From Streptomonospora sp. PA3 (GTDB lineage: Bacteria; Actinomycetota; Actinomycetes; Streptosporangiales; Streptosporangiaceae): a stretch of 64,000 nucleotides of DNA. Shown one piece after another: positions 18,109 through 26,757 of the stretch. A program made the translations under genes and the position numbers. Positions within the stretch are counted from its first letter, which is position 1. Every line of letters begins with the position of its first letter. The stretch spans positions 62,711 to 126,710 of the forward strand of contig NZ_VTZW01000023.1 of assembly GCF_009728995.1 (NCBI RefSeq). The letters run 5' to 3'. The notes beneath the pieces were generated by a model that worked only from the letters and a program-made list of their open reading frames with translations, did no database searches and had not been told where the DNA came from.

Positions 18109-18933
18109 ATGGACTCCCCCGACGCAGCTCCCCTGGTCCCCGCGCTGTCGCCGTCGCGGGCCGCCGACTTCCTGCAGTGCCCCCTGCTGTTCCGCTTCCG
18201 GGTCATCGACCGGCTCCCCGAGCGCCCCAGTGCCGCCGCGCTGCGCGGCACCCTGGTGCACGCGGTGCTGGAGCGGCTGTTCGAAGTGCCCGCCGAGGCC
18301 CGCACGCCCCGGACCGCCCTGTCGCTGCTGGAGCCCCAGTGGCAGCGGCTGCGCGCCTCCCGCGCCGAGGACGCCGCCGCGCTGTTCTCCACCGACGAGG
18401 AGGTCGCGGCCTGGCTGGCCGAGGCGCGCACGCTGCTGGAGCGCTACTTCCATATGGAGCAGCCCCAGCGGCTCGAACCCCGCGAGCGCGAGCTGCGCCT
18501 GGAGGTCACGCTGGAGTCCGGGCTGCGGCTGCGCGGCTACGTCGACCGCCTCGACGTCGCGCCCACCGGCCAGATCCGCATCGTCGACTACAAGACCGGC
18601 AAGTCGCCGCACCCCCGCTTCGAGGACAAGGCGCGCTTCCAGATCTTCTTCTACGCCGTGATGCTCTGGCGCGAGCTGGGCGAGGTGCCCACCCGCCTGC
18701 AGCTGATGTACCTGGGCGACGGCGGGGTGCGCTGGTATGAGCCCACCGAGGACGAGCTGCGCGCGGCCGAGTCACAGATCCTGGGCATCTGGCGCGACAT
18801 CGAGCGCACCGCCCGCTCGGGCGGCTGGCGGCCCCGGCCCAGCAAGCTGTGCGGCTGGTGCGACCACCAGCCGCTGTGCCCGGAGTTCGGCGGCACGCCT
18901 CCCCCGCTGCCCGAGCCGGCGCCGGCGCTGTGA
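18109..18933 (+). CDS. RecB/Cas4-like PD-(D/E)XK nuclease with Fe-S cysteines
   Basis: This 274-residue protein resembles the C-terminal nuclease of RecB/AddB and Cas4. Motifs: RGTLVHAVLERLF, RLRGYVDRLDV, then IRIVDYKTGKS (the D-x-K pair of PD-(D/E)XK) and QIFFYAVMLW. One N-terminal Cys (C24, FLQCPLLF) and three C-terminal Cys (C248, C251, C257 in LCGWCDHQPLC) form the spacing that coordinates a 4Fe-4S cluster in Cas4 and AddB. No CRISPR genes are near. Stand-alone homologues are common in actinomycetes, and DNA repair is the likely role. A two-component system starts 90 bp downstream. Confidence 0.9.
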   Translation: MDSPDAAPLVPALSPSRAADFLQCPLLFRFRVIDRLPERPSAAALRGTLVHAVLERLFEVPAEARTPRTALSLLEPQWQRLRASRAEDAAALFSTDEEVAAWLAEARTLLERYFHMEQPQRLEPRERELRLEVTLESGLRLRGYVDRLDVAPTGQIRIVDYKTGKSPHPRFEDKARFQIFFYAVMLWRELGEVPTRLQLMYLGDGGVRWYEPTEDELRAAESQILGIWRDIERTARSGGWRPRPSKLCGWCDHQPLCPEFGGTPPPLPEPAPAL

Positions 18934-19023
18934 GCCGGGCGGGCGCGGGCGGGCGCGTTCCTCCCACGGGATGAGACGAGATCCACCGGGCGGAGGTCCG
19001 CGGGCGCGGCCTGGGCTTCTAGC

Positions 19024-20292
19024 GTGGACCGGGTGACCCCCGCACTCCCCGAGTCCCCGCCCACCGCCCCGGTCGCCGCGGAGCGGTCGGCGCTGCACGC
19101 GGGCCGGTGGCCGTGGCTGACCGACGCGGCCATAGCGGTGGCGGTGGCCGCGGCCAACTGCGCGCTCGTCACCCTGAGCCGGGAGACCCCCGGCATGGAG
19201 GCGGTGTGGCCCAACCACACCGCCGGCTACGTCGCCGGCACCCTGCTGGCGCTGGGGCTGCTCGCGCGCCGCCGCCTGCCCTTCACCCTGCTGGTCCTGC
19301 TGACCCTCAGCGGGCTGGCCGGCGACTTCGCCGGGGTGCTGGTGTGGGGCGCCTCCAGCCTGGGCATCACGGCGGCGTCCTACTCGGTGGGCCGCTATCT
19401 GCCGCTGGTGCGCTCGCTGGCGGGCCTGGGCGCCGGGACGGCGGTCAACATCGCCGCCACCGCGCTGAGCCCGGCCACGGCCGCGGGCGATCCCGGGGAG
19501 CCGTGGTGGGTCAACCAGGCGTTCTACCTGGGCTGGCTCCTGGCGTCCTGGTGGGTGGGGCGGCTGGTGCGGATGCGCTCGTTCCACATGGTGGAGCTGG
19601 CCACCCGCGCCGAGCGGCTGGAACGCGCGCGCGACGCCCACACGCGCGCGGTGCTGGCCGAGGAGCGCGGCCGCATCGCCCGGGAGCTGCACGACGTGGT
19701 CGCCCACCATGTCAGCGTCATGACGGTGCAGGCCACGGCCGGGCGCCGGGTGATCGAGCGCTCGCCCGAGCGGGCCCGCCAGACCCTGGTGGAGATCGAG
19801 GAGACCGGGCGCCAGGCGATGGCGGAGATGCGGCGGATCGTGGACGTGCTGCGCGAGCCCGAGGGCGGGGGCGCCGCCCGCGGCCCGCAGCCGGGGCTCG
19901 CCGGGCTCGCCGACCTGGTGCAGCAGATCCGCGACACCGGCACACCCGTGGAGCTGGTGGCCGAGGGCGCGCCGGCGGAGCTGGCGCCGGGACTGGATCT
20001 GACCCTGTACCGCGTCGTCCAGGAGTCGCTGACCAACGTCCTCAAGCACGCAGGGCGCGACGCGCGGGCGACGGTGTCGGTGCGCTACGGGCCGGCGGCG
20101 GTGGATGTGGCCGTCACCGACGAAGGCGCCGGTCCGGGCGAGGGCGCGCCGCCCCCTCCCGCCGACGAGCCCGGCCACGGCCTGGTGGGCATGCGCGAGC
20201 GCGTGGCCCTCTACGGGGGTGAGCTGCGTGCCGGGCCGCGCAGCGGCGGCGGGTTCGAGGTGCGTGCCCGGATCCCGCTGCCGCCGAGCTGA
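19024..20292 (+). CDS. NarL/DesK-type sensor histidine kinase
   Basis: This is a 422-residue membrane kinase. Residues about 30-185 form four to six membrane segments. The HisKA_3 dimerisation helix carries the phosphorylated His223 in RIARELHDVVAHHVSVM. The HATPase domain has an N-box (ESLTNVLKHA), G1 (VTDEGAGPG) and G2 (GHGLVGMRERV). No extracytoplasmic sensor domain is visible, so the signal is probably membrane-borne. The start is GTG at 19024 (or GTG 19033). The cognate response regulator follows after 59 bp. Confidence 0.94.
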   Translation: MDRVTPALPESPPTAPVAAERSALHAGRWPWLTDAAIAVAVAAANCALVTLSRETPGMEAVWPNHTAGYVAGTLLALGLLARRRLPFTLLVLLTLSGLAGDFAGVLVWGASSLGITAASYSVGRYLPLVRSLAGLGAGTAVNIAATALSPATAAGDPGEPWWVNQAFYLGWLLASWWVGRLVRMRSFHMVELATRAERLERARDAHTRAVLAEERGRIARELHDVVAHHVSVMTVQATAGRRVIERSPERARQTLVEIEETGRQAMAEMRRIVDVLREPEGGGAARGPQPGLAGLADLVQQIRDTGTPVELVAEGAPAELAPGLDLTLYRVVQESLTNVLKHAGRDARATVSVRYGPAAVDVAVTDEGAGPGEGAPPPPADEPGHGLVGMRERVALYGGELRAGPRSGGGFEVRARIPLPPS

Positions 20293-20351
20293 ACCGGCCG
20301 CTTCCGGCCGCGGCGGTCACCGGCGCGGCGTGCATCGCCGAGAATCGGACC

Positions 20352-21047
20352 ATGTCCATCCGCGTCCTGCTCGTCGACGACCAGCCGCTGCTGCGCACCG
20401 GCTTCCGCCTCATCCTGGAGTCGGAGCCGGAGATCTCGGTGGTGGGCGAGGCCGCCGACGGCCACGCCGCGCTCGCCGACACCCGCCGGCTGCTGCCCGA
20501 TGTGGTGCTGATGGACATCCGCATGCCCGGCAAGGACGGCATCGACGCCACCCGCGAGATCCTCGCCTGGGCCGAGGGCAGCGGCCGGCAGGTGCGGGTG
20601 CTGGTGCTGACGACCTTCGACCTGGACGAGTACGTGGTCGAGGCGCTGCGGGCGGGCGCCAGCGGGTTCCTGCTCAAGGACGTGCCGCCCGACGAGCTCG
20701 CGGGGGCGATCCGCGTGGTGGCCGACGGCGCGGCGATCGTGGCTCCCGCGATCACCCGCCGGCTGCTCGACCGCTTCGCCGACAAGCTCCCCACCGCGCG
20801 GGAGCGGCCCGCGCCGCGGCTGGACCACCTCACCGAGCGCGAGCGCGAGGTGCTGCGGCTGCTGGCGCGGGGGCTGTCCAACGCCGAGATCGCGGGCCGC
20901 CTGGTGGTCAGCGAGACCACGGTCAAGACCCACGTCGGCAACGTGCTGACCAAGCTGGGGCTGCGCGACCGGGTGCAGGCGGTCGTGCACGCCTACGAGA
21001 CCGGCATCGTGCGCCCGGGCGAGGACGAGGGTCCGCGCGCGGGCTGA
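20352..21047 (+). CDS. NarL/FixJ (LuxR-type) response regulator
   Basis: This protein has 231 residues. A receiver domain (1-125; VLLVDDQPLLRTGF, phosphoacceptor D55 in VVLMDIRMPGKDG, K at FLLKDVP) is linked to a LuxR-type HTH (about 165-225; LTEREREVLRLLARGLSNAE). It is partnered with the kinase immediately upstream in the same orientation. The regulon is unknown; the next gene is a ThrE-type exporter, 270 bp away. Confidence 0.96.
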   Translation: MSIRVLLVDDQPLLRTGFRLILESEPEISVVGEAADGHAALADTRRLLPDVVLMDIRMPGKDGIDATREILAWAEGSGRQVRVLVLTTFDLDEYVVEALRAGASGFLLKDVPPDELAGAIRVVADGAAIVAPAITRRLLDRFADKLPTARERPAPRLDHLTEREREVLRLLARGLSNAEIAGRLVVSETTVKTHVGNVLTKLGLRDRVQAVVHAYETGIVRPGEDEGPRAG

Positions 21048-21314
21048 GGCGGCGCCTGCGCGCGGCCGCGGAGGCGCCCCGGCTCGCCCGGGGCGCGCGG
21101 CCGATGCCGCCGACCTCCGCCGAGGACGGGCGCCGCCACCTCTCGGGCGTCCTCCCGATCACGGGCGCGACCTGCGACCATTGTCAGTGATCGACCTCAC
21201 CGCAACGCAGCGGGCGAAACGGCCAACCCGCTTTTGAAACAGGACGTCCCACCCCGTGGCCGCGCGGTGCGGGCGGCCGTTTTCCGCGCATCGAGGAGGT
21301 ATCGAGAACCGGCC

Positions 21315-22736
21315 ATGGTCCAGGACCCCCAGTTTCCCGCGCCGAACGAGGACAACCTGCTGAGCCGACTGCGGGATTGGCGCGCGGCGCGCGAGGCGGA
21401 GATGCACTCCGACCTCTTCGACGAGGTCGTCGAGCTGCCCGACCCGCGGGCGCTCGACCTCGTGCTGCGCGTGGGTGAGCTGCTCCTGGCCAGCGGCGAG
21501 AGCACCGAGGTCGTCAGCGAGTCCATGCTGAGCCTGTCGGTGGCATTCGACCTGCCGCGGTCGGAGGTCTCGGTGACCTTCACCGCGATCACGCTGTCCA
21601 CCCACCCCGGCGGCGACCATCCGCCGGTCACCGGCGAGCGGGTGGTGCGCCGCCGCACCCTCGACTACTTCCGCGTCAACGAGCTGCACGCCCTGGTGCA
21701 GGACGCGGCGCTGGGCGCGGTGGAGCTGGAGGGCGCGATCGCGCGGCTGCGGGCGATCAAGCGCGCGCACCCGCCCTACCCGAACTGGCTGATCGTGACC
21801 GGTTTCGGGCTGATCGCCTCCAGCGCCAGCCTCATGGTCGGCGGGCAGGCGATCGTGGCCGCCGCCGCGTTCCTGGCCACCGTGCTGGGCGACCGCGCAT
21901 CGGCGTTCCTGGCGCGGCGCGGGGTGGCGGAGTTCTACCAGATGACCGCGGCCACGGTGGTGGCGTCCTCGATCGGGGTGGCGCTGCTGTGGGGCAGCGA
22001 CCGGATGGAGCTGGAGCTGCAGGCGGGCGCGGTCATCACCGGCAACATCATGGCCCTGCTGCCGGGGCGGCCGCTGGTGGCCAGCCTGCAGGAGGGCATC
22101 AGCGGCAGCTACGTCTCGGCCTCGGCGCGGCTGCTGGAGGTCTTCCTCACCCTGGGCGCGATCATCGCCGGTGTGGGTGCGGTCGCCTACACCGCCGTGC
22201 GGCTGGGCGTGAACGTCAACCTCGACGACCTGCCCACCATCGGCACGGACCTGGGCCTGCCGGTGCTGATCGGGTCGGCCGGGATCGCCATGGCCTTCGC
22301 CGTCTCGCTGACCGTGCCGCCGCGCATGCTGCCGTGGATCGGCGCCATGGGCGTGATGATCTGGGTGATCTACGCGGGCGTGCGCAGCCTGGTGGACGCG
22401 CCCCCGATCGTGGGCACCGCGGCCGGCGCCGTGGCGGTCGGCGTGGCGGGCCACGCGCTGGCGCGGCACACCCGGCGGCCGGTTCTGCCCTATGTCATTC
22501 CGGCGATCGCTCCTCTGCTGCCGGGCAGCATCCTGTACCGGGGGCTGCTGGAGATCACCCTCAGCCAGCCGGTGCAGGGGCTGCTGAGCCTGTCGGAGGC
22601 GGTGGCGATCGGCCTGGGGCTGGGTGCCGGGGTCAGCTTCGGCGGCGAGCTGGTACGCGCGTTCCAGCGGGGCGGGCTGGCCGGCGCCGGGCGCCGCAGC
22701 CGCCCCGCGGCCCGACGCAGCCGCGGCGCCGCCTGA
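21315..22736 (+). CDS. Threonine/serine exporter family protein (ThrE-like)
   Basis: This protein has 473 residues. An N-terminal soluble region (ELLLASGESTEVVSESMLSL, DUF1212 type) is followed by about ten membrane segments, the last five forming the second ThrE subdomain (LPYVIPAIAPLLPGSILYRG). This is the fused form of the Corynebacterium ThrE exporter, predicted to excrete threonine/serine by proton antiport. ATG at 21315 follows GAGGAGGT by 14 nt; an in-frame ATG 81 nt upstream lacks a better signal. The upstream gap (21048-21314) shows no gene. Confidence 0.9.
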   Translation: MVQDPQFPAPNEDNLLSRLRDWRAAREAEMHSDLFDEVVELPDPRALDLVLRVGELLLASGESTEVVSESMLSLSVAFDLPRSEVSVTFTAITLSTHPGGDHPPVTGERVVRRRTLDYFRVNELHALVQDAALGAVELEGAIARLRAIKRAHPPYPNWLIVTGFGLIASSASLMVGGQAIVAAAAFLATVLGDRASAFLARRGVAEFYQMTAATVVASSIGVALLWGSDRMELELQAGAVITGNIMALLPGRPLVASLQEGISGSYVSASARLLEVFLTLGAIIAGVGAVAYTAVRLGVNVNLDDLPTIGTDLGLPVLIGSAGIAMAFAVSLTVPPRMLPWIGAMGVMIWVIYAGVRSLVDAPPIVGTAAGAVAVGVAGHALARHTRRPVLPYVIPAIAPLLPGSILYRGLLEITLSQPVQGLLSLSEAVAIGLGLGAGVSFGGELVRAFQRGGLAGAGRRSRPAARRSRGAA

Positions 22737-22779
22737 GTCCGTCCGACGCGCACGGCCGCACGCGCGCCCTCGTCGGCGG

Positions 22780-23328
22780 TCAGCCGCGGGGCTGTGCTCC
22801 GCCGCCCTCGCGGGCGCAGCGCTCGGCTTCGCCGACGGGACAGACCCCCGCGTCGCGGACGCATCCGGCGCGGTCGCACAGCCGGCACATCCGCTGGGCG
22901 TCGCCGATCTCGCCGTAGAGCCGTGCCAGCACACCGGCCAGGATGCGTGAGAGCGCCTCCCGGTCCTGCTCGTCCAGGTCGGCGACGGCCTCGCTCAGCG
23001 GCGCTGCGCGGGCGGCGAGCACCCGGTCGGCGGCCATGCGCCCGGCGTCGGTGGGCCGGACGGCGACCCAGCGCCCGGGGCCGCGGCGGCGCTCGACGAG
23101 CCCGTCCTCCTCCAGCGAGTCCACCATCCGCGCCGCCGCCGGCTGCGAGAGGCCCACGCGCCGCCCGAGCTCGGTGACGCTCAGGCCCGGCGCGCTGGAG
23201 AGCGCGACCAGGGCGGCCGCGCCGCTGGAGCTGACTCCCGCCGCCGCGGTCGCTCCGGCGAGCGCCAGGTCGGTCACTGCCAGTGCGGTGGCGCCCAGCA
23301 GATTGGCCGCGCGATCCGTTTCATGCAT
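22780..23328 (-). CDS. MarR-family regulator with C-terminal cysteine cluster
   Basis: This protein has 182 residues. The winged helix-turn-helix (about 45-110; LSVTELGRRVGLSQPAAARM, then ERRRGPGRWVAVRPTDAG) is of MarR type. The C-terminal 40 residues hold five cysteines (CRLCDRAGC, then VCPVG and AERC), suggesting metal binding or redox sensing. The ATG start overlaps a perfect 17-bp palindrome and a TATGCA -10-like box, consistent with leaderless, autoregulated transcription. It lies 72 bp downstream of lutC on the same strand and could also affect lutABC. Confidence 0.88.
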   Translation of the reverse strand: MHETDRAANLLGATALAVTDLALAGATAAAGVSSSGAAALVALSSAPGLSVTELGRRVGLSQPAAARMVDSLEEDGLVERRRGPGRWVAVRPTDAGRMAADRVLAARAAPLSEAVADLDEQDREALSRILAGVLARLYGEIGDAQRMCRLCDRAGCVRDAGVCPVGEAERCAREGGGAQPRG

Positions 23329-23339
23329 GACTCATGCAT
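23323..23339. promoter_or_regulatory. 17-bp perfect palindrome over the marR start codon
   Basis: ATGCATGA and its exact complement TCATGCAT flank a single C. The palindrome covers the start codon of the MarR gene and the -10-like TATGCA just upstream. Position and length fit a MarR dimer operator for autorepression. The assignment to this regulator is inference. Confidence 0.6.
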
Positions 23340-23400
23340 AACACGAACGGACCGCGGCGGGCAACGGTGGCGGGGCGGCGGCTGCCGGAGGCGGCGGTCT

Positions 23401-24060
23401 TCAGCCCACCACGATCACGTCGATGCGCCGCGGGCCGTGCACGCCGTCCACGCGTGCGCCCTCGATCGCCGTGGTCATGGTGGTGCCGGTCAGCCAGGTG
23501 GTGGGGCGGGCCGGGTCCAGTTCGGGCAGCGCGGCGGCCATGGAGGGCACGATCTGGTCGGCCTCGACCACGCAGAGATGGCAGGCGGGCAGCAGCGACA
23601 GGATGCGGCGGCCCTGGCCGATCCCGCCGTCGAGGACCAGGGTCCCGGTGTCGGCGACGGCGAGCGCGCAGCGGGTGACCGCGGCGCCGGCGCTCTCGAT
23701 CGCCCGCACCGACAGCGGGGCCTGCGGCGGGTCGTCGCGCATCGCCCACACCCCGTCGAGTTCGGACAGCCACAGCGACGACAGGTCCCGCGGCACCACG
23801 GCGCGGCGCACACCGTAGCCCCACAGGGCGGAGGCGATGACGCGCGGCAGGTCCTCGGCTCCACTCGCGTGCTGGACGCCGATGCCGTGCTCGGCCAGGC
23901 GCTCGGTGAACAGCGAGACGGTGTCGCGTCCCCGGGCCGACGCGGCGTCCGCGGACCCGCCCAAACCGGGTTCCCGGCCGGCGCCGGGCGGGGCCGCGGC
24001 GACCGCCCGCCGCACCCGCGCCAGCACCCCGGCACGCGCCGGGTCCCGCTTTTCAGCCAT
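23401..24060 (-). CDS. lutC: LutC, LUD-domain lactate-utilisation protein
   Basis: This 219-residue LUD-domain protein is the third subunit of the LutABC L-lactate dehydrogenase complex. The conserved core is visible (YGVRRAVVPRDLSS, VADTGTLVLDGG, ACHLCVVEADQIV). ATG at 24060 (MAEKRDPARA) overlaps the end of lutB by 8 nt, which supports this start over the longer open frame. It is the last gene of the lutABC operon. Confidence 0.93.
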   Translation of the reverse strand: MAEKRDPARAGVLARVRRAVAAAPPGAGREPGLGGSADAASARGRDTVSLFTERLAEHGIGVQHASGAEDLPRVIASALWGYGVRRAVVPRDLSSLWLSELDGVWAMRDDPPQAPLSVRAIESAGAAVTRCALAVADTGTLVLDGGIGQGRRILSLLPACHLCVVEADQIVPSMAAALPELDPARPTTWLTGTTMTTAIEGARVDGVHGPRRIDVIVVG

Positions 24061-25705
24061 CGCGCCTCCCCTCCCCCGCGCCGCTCCCCCCGGTCCCGCC
24101 GAGTGCGGTTGGCCCGCCGCGGCGCGCGCGGCCGTCCGCTTCCCGGCCGCCCCCGCGCACGGCGAGGACGCGGCTGCGGCGGGCCCACCACGCACGGAAC
24201 GACTCGGCGGGCGGCGCCGGCAGGTCGCGCGCCTCGGTCCAGCGCCCCAGCAGACCGGGCAGCCGCCGGATCCGCCCGCCGCGGGCCAGCAGCCTCCCCC
24301 ACCGCGAGGCGGCGCGCTGGGCGCGGGCGAAGCGCCGCTCCGCCGCCATCACCCATTCGCCGCTCTGGGCGGCCAGCGCCTCGGGGGTGGGCACGGGGTT
24401 GGCGCGCCGTTCGTCGACGACGCGGGCGCGCAGTTCCAGCAGCACCTCGGGGATGTCCACACCCACCGGGCACACGTCCGCGCAGGCCCCGCACAGGGTC
24501 GAGGCGAACGGCAGCGACGCCTCGCGCGCCGAGCGGGTGCCGCGCAGCTGCGGTGTCAGGGCCGCGCCGATCGGTCCGGCGTGCACGGACCCGTAGGGAG
24601 CGGCGCCGGTGCGCTCGAAGACCGGGCACACGTCCAGGCACGCGGTGCACCGGATGCAGCGCAGGGCCTGGCGGCCCACCGGGTCGCCGAGGGCGGCCGT
24701 GCGCCCGGCGTCGACCAGGACCACGTGCACCTCCTGGGGGCCGTCGCCCTCGACCGGGCCGCTCCAGGTGGACAGGACCGGAGCCTGGACGGCGCCCAGC
24801 GACGAACGCGCCCACACCCGCGAGAGCACGGCGATGTCGGCCCAGGCGGGCACGACCTTGTCGATGCCGGCGACGGTGATCAGCCGGCGGGGCACCGCGG
24901 CTCCCAGGCGCACGTTGCCCTCGGTCTCCATCGCCACGACGCTGCCGGTCTCGGCCACGAGCGCGTTCGCGCCGGTGATCGCCGTGCGGGCCTCCAGCAG
25001 CGACTCGCGGAGGTAGTCGCGGGCCGCCTCCGCCAGCGCTTCGGGCCGTGCCGCCAGGTCCGCCGGGGCGCCCGGCAGGCGGCGGGCCAGGGCCGAACGC
25101 GCGCTCGCGCGGTCGTGGCGGCGCACCGTGCGGGACTCGGCGTCGGGCCCCTGGCCGGTGAGCCCGGCGATGAGGTCGGCGACGGCGCTCTCGTGCACGT
25201 CGACGCCGGCGCGCCGCAGCGCGGCGTCCAGGTCCAGCTCGTGCGCGGTGGCCGAGGAGGAGCGCACCGCCTCGCGCTCTCCTCCGGCGGCGGCCAGCCG
25301 GGCGACGACGCGGCGGGCCTCGGCGGCGTCGCGCGCCCAGTGCACCCGTGTCCCGGCGGCCTCCGCCGCCTTCTCGAAATCGGTGAGGTGGCGCTCCAGG
25401 TCGGCCAGTGCGCGCTCGCGCACCGCGGTGGCCCGGCGGCGCAGCCCTTCCCAGGCGGGTTCGGCGCCGCGCCCCCGCTCGCGCCGGCCGCGCTGCTCGG
25501 CCGCGGCGGCCGAGCGGGAGCTGCGCACCGCGCTGTCGCCCAGGGCCGATCGGGCGGCGTCGGCGAACCGCGGCGGGCCCGAGGGGCGCTCGCCCGTGCC
25601 GCGCCCGAGCAGGTGCGACCAGGGGTAGGCGGGCCCGTTCTGTGCCGGGCGGCCCGAACCGGAGGAGCCCCGGCGGGCCCGGCCCGGGTGCTCGGCGCCG
25701 CTCAC
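24053..25705 (-). CDS. lutB: LutB, iron-sulfur lactate-utilisation protein
   Basis: This 550-residue protein combines a LUD-like domain (about 95-360; TAITGANALVAETGSVV) with a ferredoxin-type region holding two cysteine sets (CIRCTACLDVCPVF and CGACADVCPVG) for 4Fe-4S clusters. It passes electrons from lactate within the LutABC complex. The first 70 residues are a low-complexity, Gly/Arg-rich extension. The GTG start at 25705 overlaps the lutA stop in a GTGA junction, implying translational coupling. The C-terminal 40 residues are Gly/Arg-rich. Confidence 0.93.
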   Translation of the reverse strand: MSGAEHPGRARRGSSGSGRPAQNGPAYPWSHLLGRGTGERPSGPPRFADAARSALGDSAVRSSRSAAAAEQRGRRERGRGAEPAWEGLRRRATAVRERALADLERHLTDFEKAAEAAGTRVHWARDAAEARRVVARLAAAGGEREAVRSSSATAHELDLDAALRRAGVDVHESAVADLIAGLTGQGPDAESRTVRRHDRASARSALARRLPGAPADLAARPEALAEAARDYLRESLLEARTAITGANALVAETGSVVAMETEGNVRLGAAVPRRLITVAGIDKVVPAWADIAVLSRVWARSSLGAVQAPVLSTWSGPVEGDGPQEVHVVLVDAGRTAALGDPVGRQALRCIRCTACLDVCPVFERTGAAPYGSVHAGPIGAALTPQLRGTRSAREASLPFASTLCGACADVCPVGVDIPEVLLELRARVVDERRANPVPTPEALAAQSGEWVMAAERRFARAQRAASRWGRLLARGGRIRRLPGLLGRWTEARDLPAPPAESFRAWWARRSRVLAVRGGGREADGRARRGGPTALGGTGGSGAGEGRRDG

Positions 25706-26433
25706 CGGTGCGCCTCCGCGCCCGCGCCGCCGTCGGAGGCCAGGATCTCGGCGAGATGAAGGGGGCGTGCTCCGCCGCGCAACCGCGACAGGGCGCCGCC
25801 GATCTGGGCCAGGCAGGCGTCGTCGACGGCGCAGACGACCTCGGCGCGGGTCTCGCCGATGTGGCGCACCTTGTCGGCGACGATCGCCACCGAGGTGTCG
25901 GCGTTCTTCCAGGCGAAGGTGCCGCCGAACCCGCAGCACTCCTCTGCCGCCGGCAGCTCGGCCAGCTCCAGCCCCCGCACGGCCCGCAGCAGCCGCAGCG
26001 GCCGATCGCCCACCTCCAGCGCGCGCAGCGACTGGCAGGTGGGGTGGTAGGTGACGCGGTGCGGGAAGGAGGCGCCGACGTCGGTGACCCCGGCGACGTC
26101 GACGAGGAACTCGCTCAGCTCCAGTACCCGCGGCACGCGCCCCGCACGGGGTTCCCGCCGCGCCAGGTGCGGGTAGCCCGTGCGCACCATCGCCGCGCAG
26201 GAGGCGGAGGGGGTGACGACGAGGTCGCACCCGGCGAAGACGTCGGCGAACCGCCCCGCGAGCGCGGCGGCTTCGCGCCGGTAGCCGGAGGTGTGGTGGG
26301 CCTGCCCGCAGCAGGTCTGCTCGCGGGGGAATCGCACCGTGTACCCCAGCCGCTCCAGGACGCGCACGGTGGCGCGGGCGGTGCCCGGGTACAGGGTGTC
26401 GGTGAGGCAGGCGACGAACAGACCTATGCGCAA
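25702..26433 (-). CDS. lutA: LutA, CCG-domain lactate-utilisation protein
   Basis: This 243-residue protein has two cysteine-rich CCG motifs (EQTCCGQAHH and EECCGFGGTF) of the heterodisulfide-reductase B type, the oxidoreductase subunit of LutABC. The start was set to TTG at 26433 (LRIGLFVACLTD): GGAGGAG lies 6-7 nt upstream and homologues begin with this motif. The frame remains open far upstream without homology. First gene of the lut operon, divergent from endonuclease V. Confidence 0.92.
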   Translation of the reverse strand: MRIGLFVACLTDTLYPGTARATVRVLERLGYTVRFPREQTCCGQAHHTSGYRREAAALAGRFADVFAGCDLVVTPSASCAAMVRTGYPHLARREPRAGRVPRVLELSEFLVDVAGVTDVGASFPHRVTYHPTCQSLRALEVGDRPLRLLRAVRGLELAELPAAEECCGFGGTFAWKNADTSVAIVADKVRHIGETRAEVVCAVDDACLAQIGGALSRLRGGARPLHLAEILASDGGAGAEAHR

Positions 26434-26757
26434 CGCTTCTCCTCCGCCCCGCCCGGGAGCATGCCCGCGGCACACCGGGCCCGCCCCCGCGGCCCGGGAC
26501 CCACGCGGACATCCTAGACACCCTCCGCCCCTCCCGCCCCGGTTTCGCCCGTCGTTCCCCCGGCCGCCCGCGGCCATCGCGACGCGACCGCCCGAGCGGG
26601 CATCAGTCGTTCGCCGACCCCGCAGGCCCGGCCTCGCACGGCGCGGGCGGGTGATGAGGGCGAGCACCGGTTCGCAGGGGCGTGGTCCCGCCCGTGCGCG
26701 GCCGCTCGGCGGACATTCGTGCGTTGCGCCGACCGCTGACGGCATAGGGTGCGGCGT
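26434..26757. other. Divergent intergenic region lutA / endonuclease V
   Basis: The 324 bp contain no gene that I can support. A TAGGAT hexamer on the minus strand (26517-26512) is a possible lutA -10. TAGGGT, 7 nt before the endonuclease V start on the plus strand, is a possible -10 for a leaderless message. Neither has a good -35. Confidence 0.3.

Noticed and set aside
18109-18933. Cas4 of a CRISPR-Cas system
   Set aside because: Only the nuclease fold and Cys pattern are shared; no cas1, cas2 or repeats are in the window.
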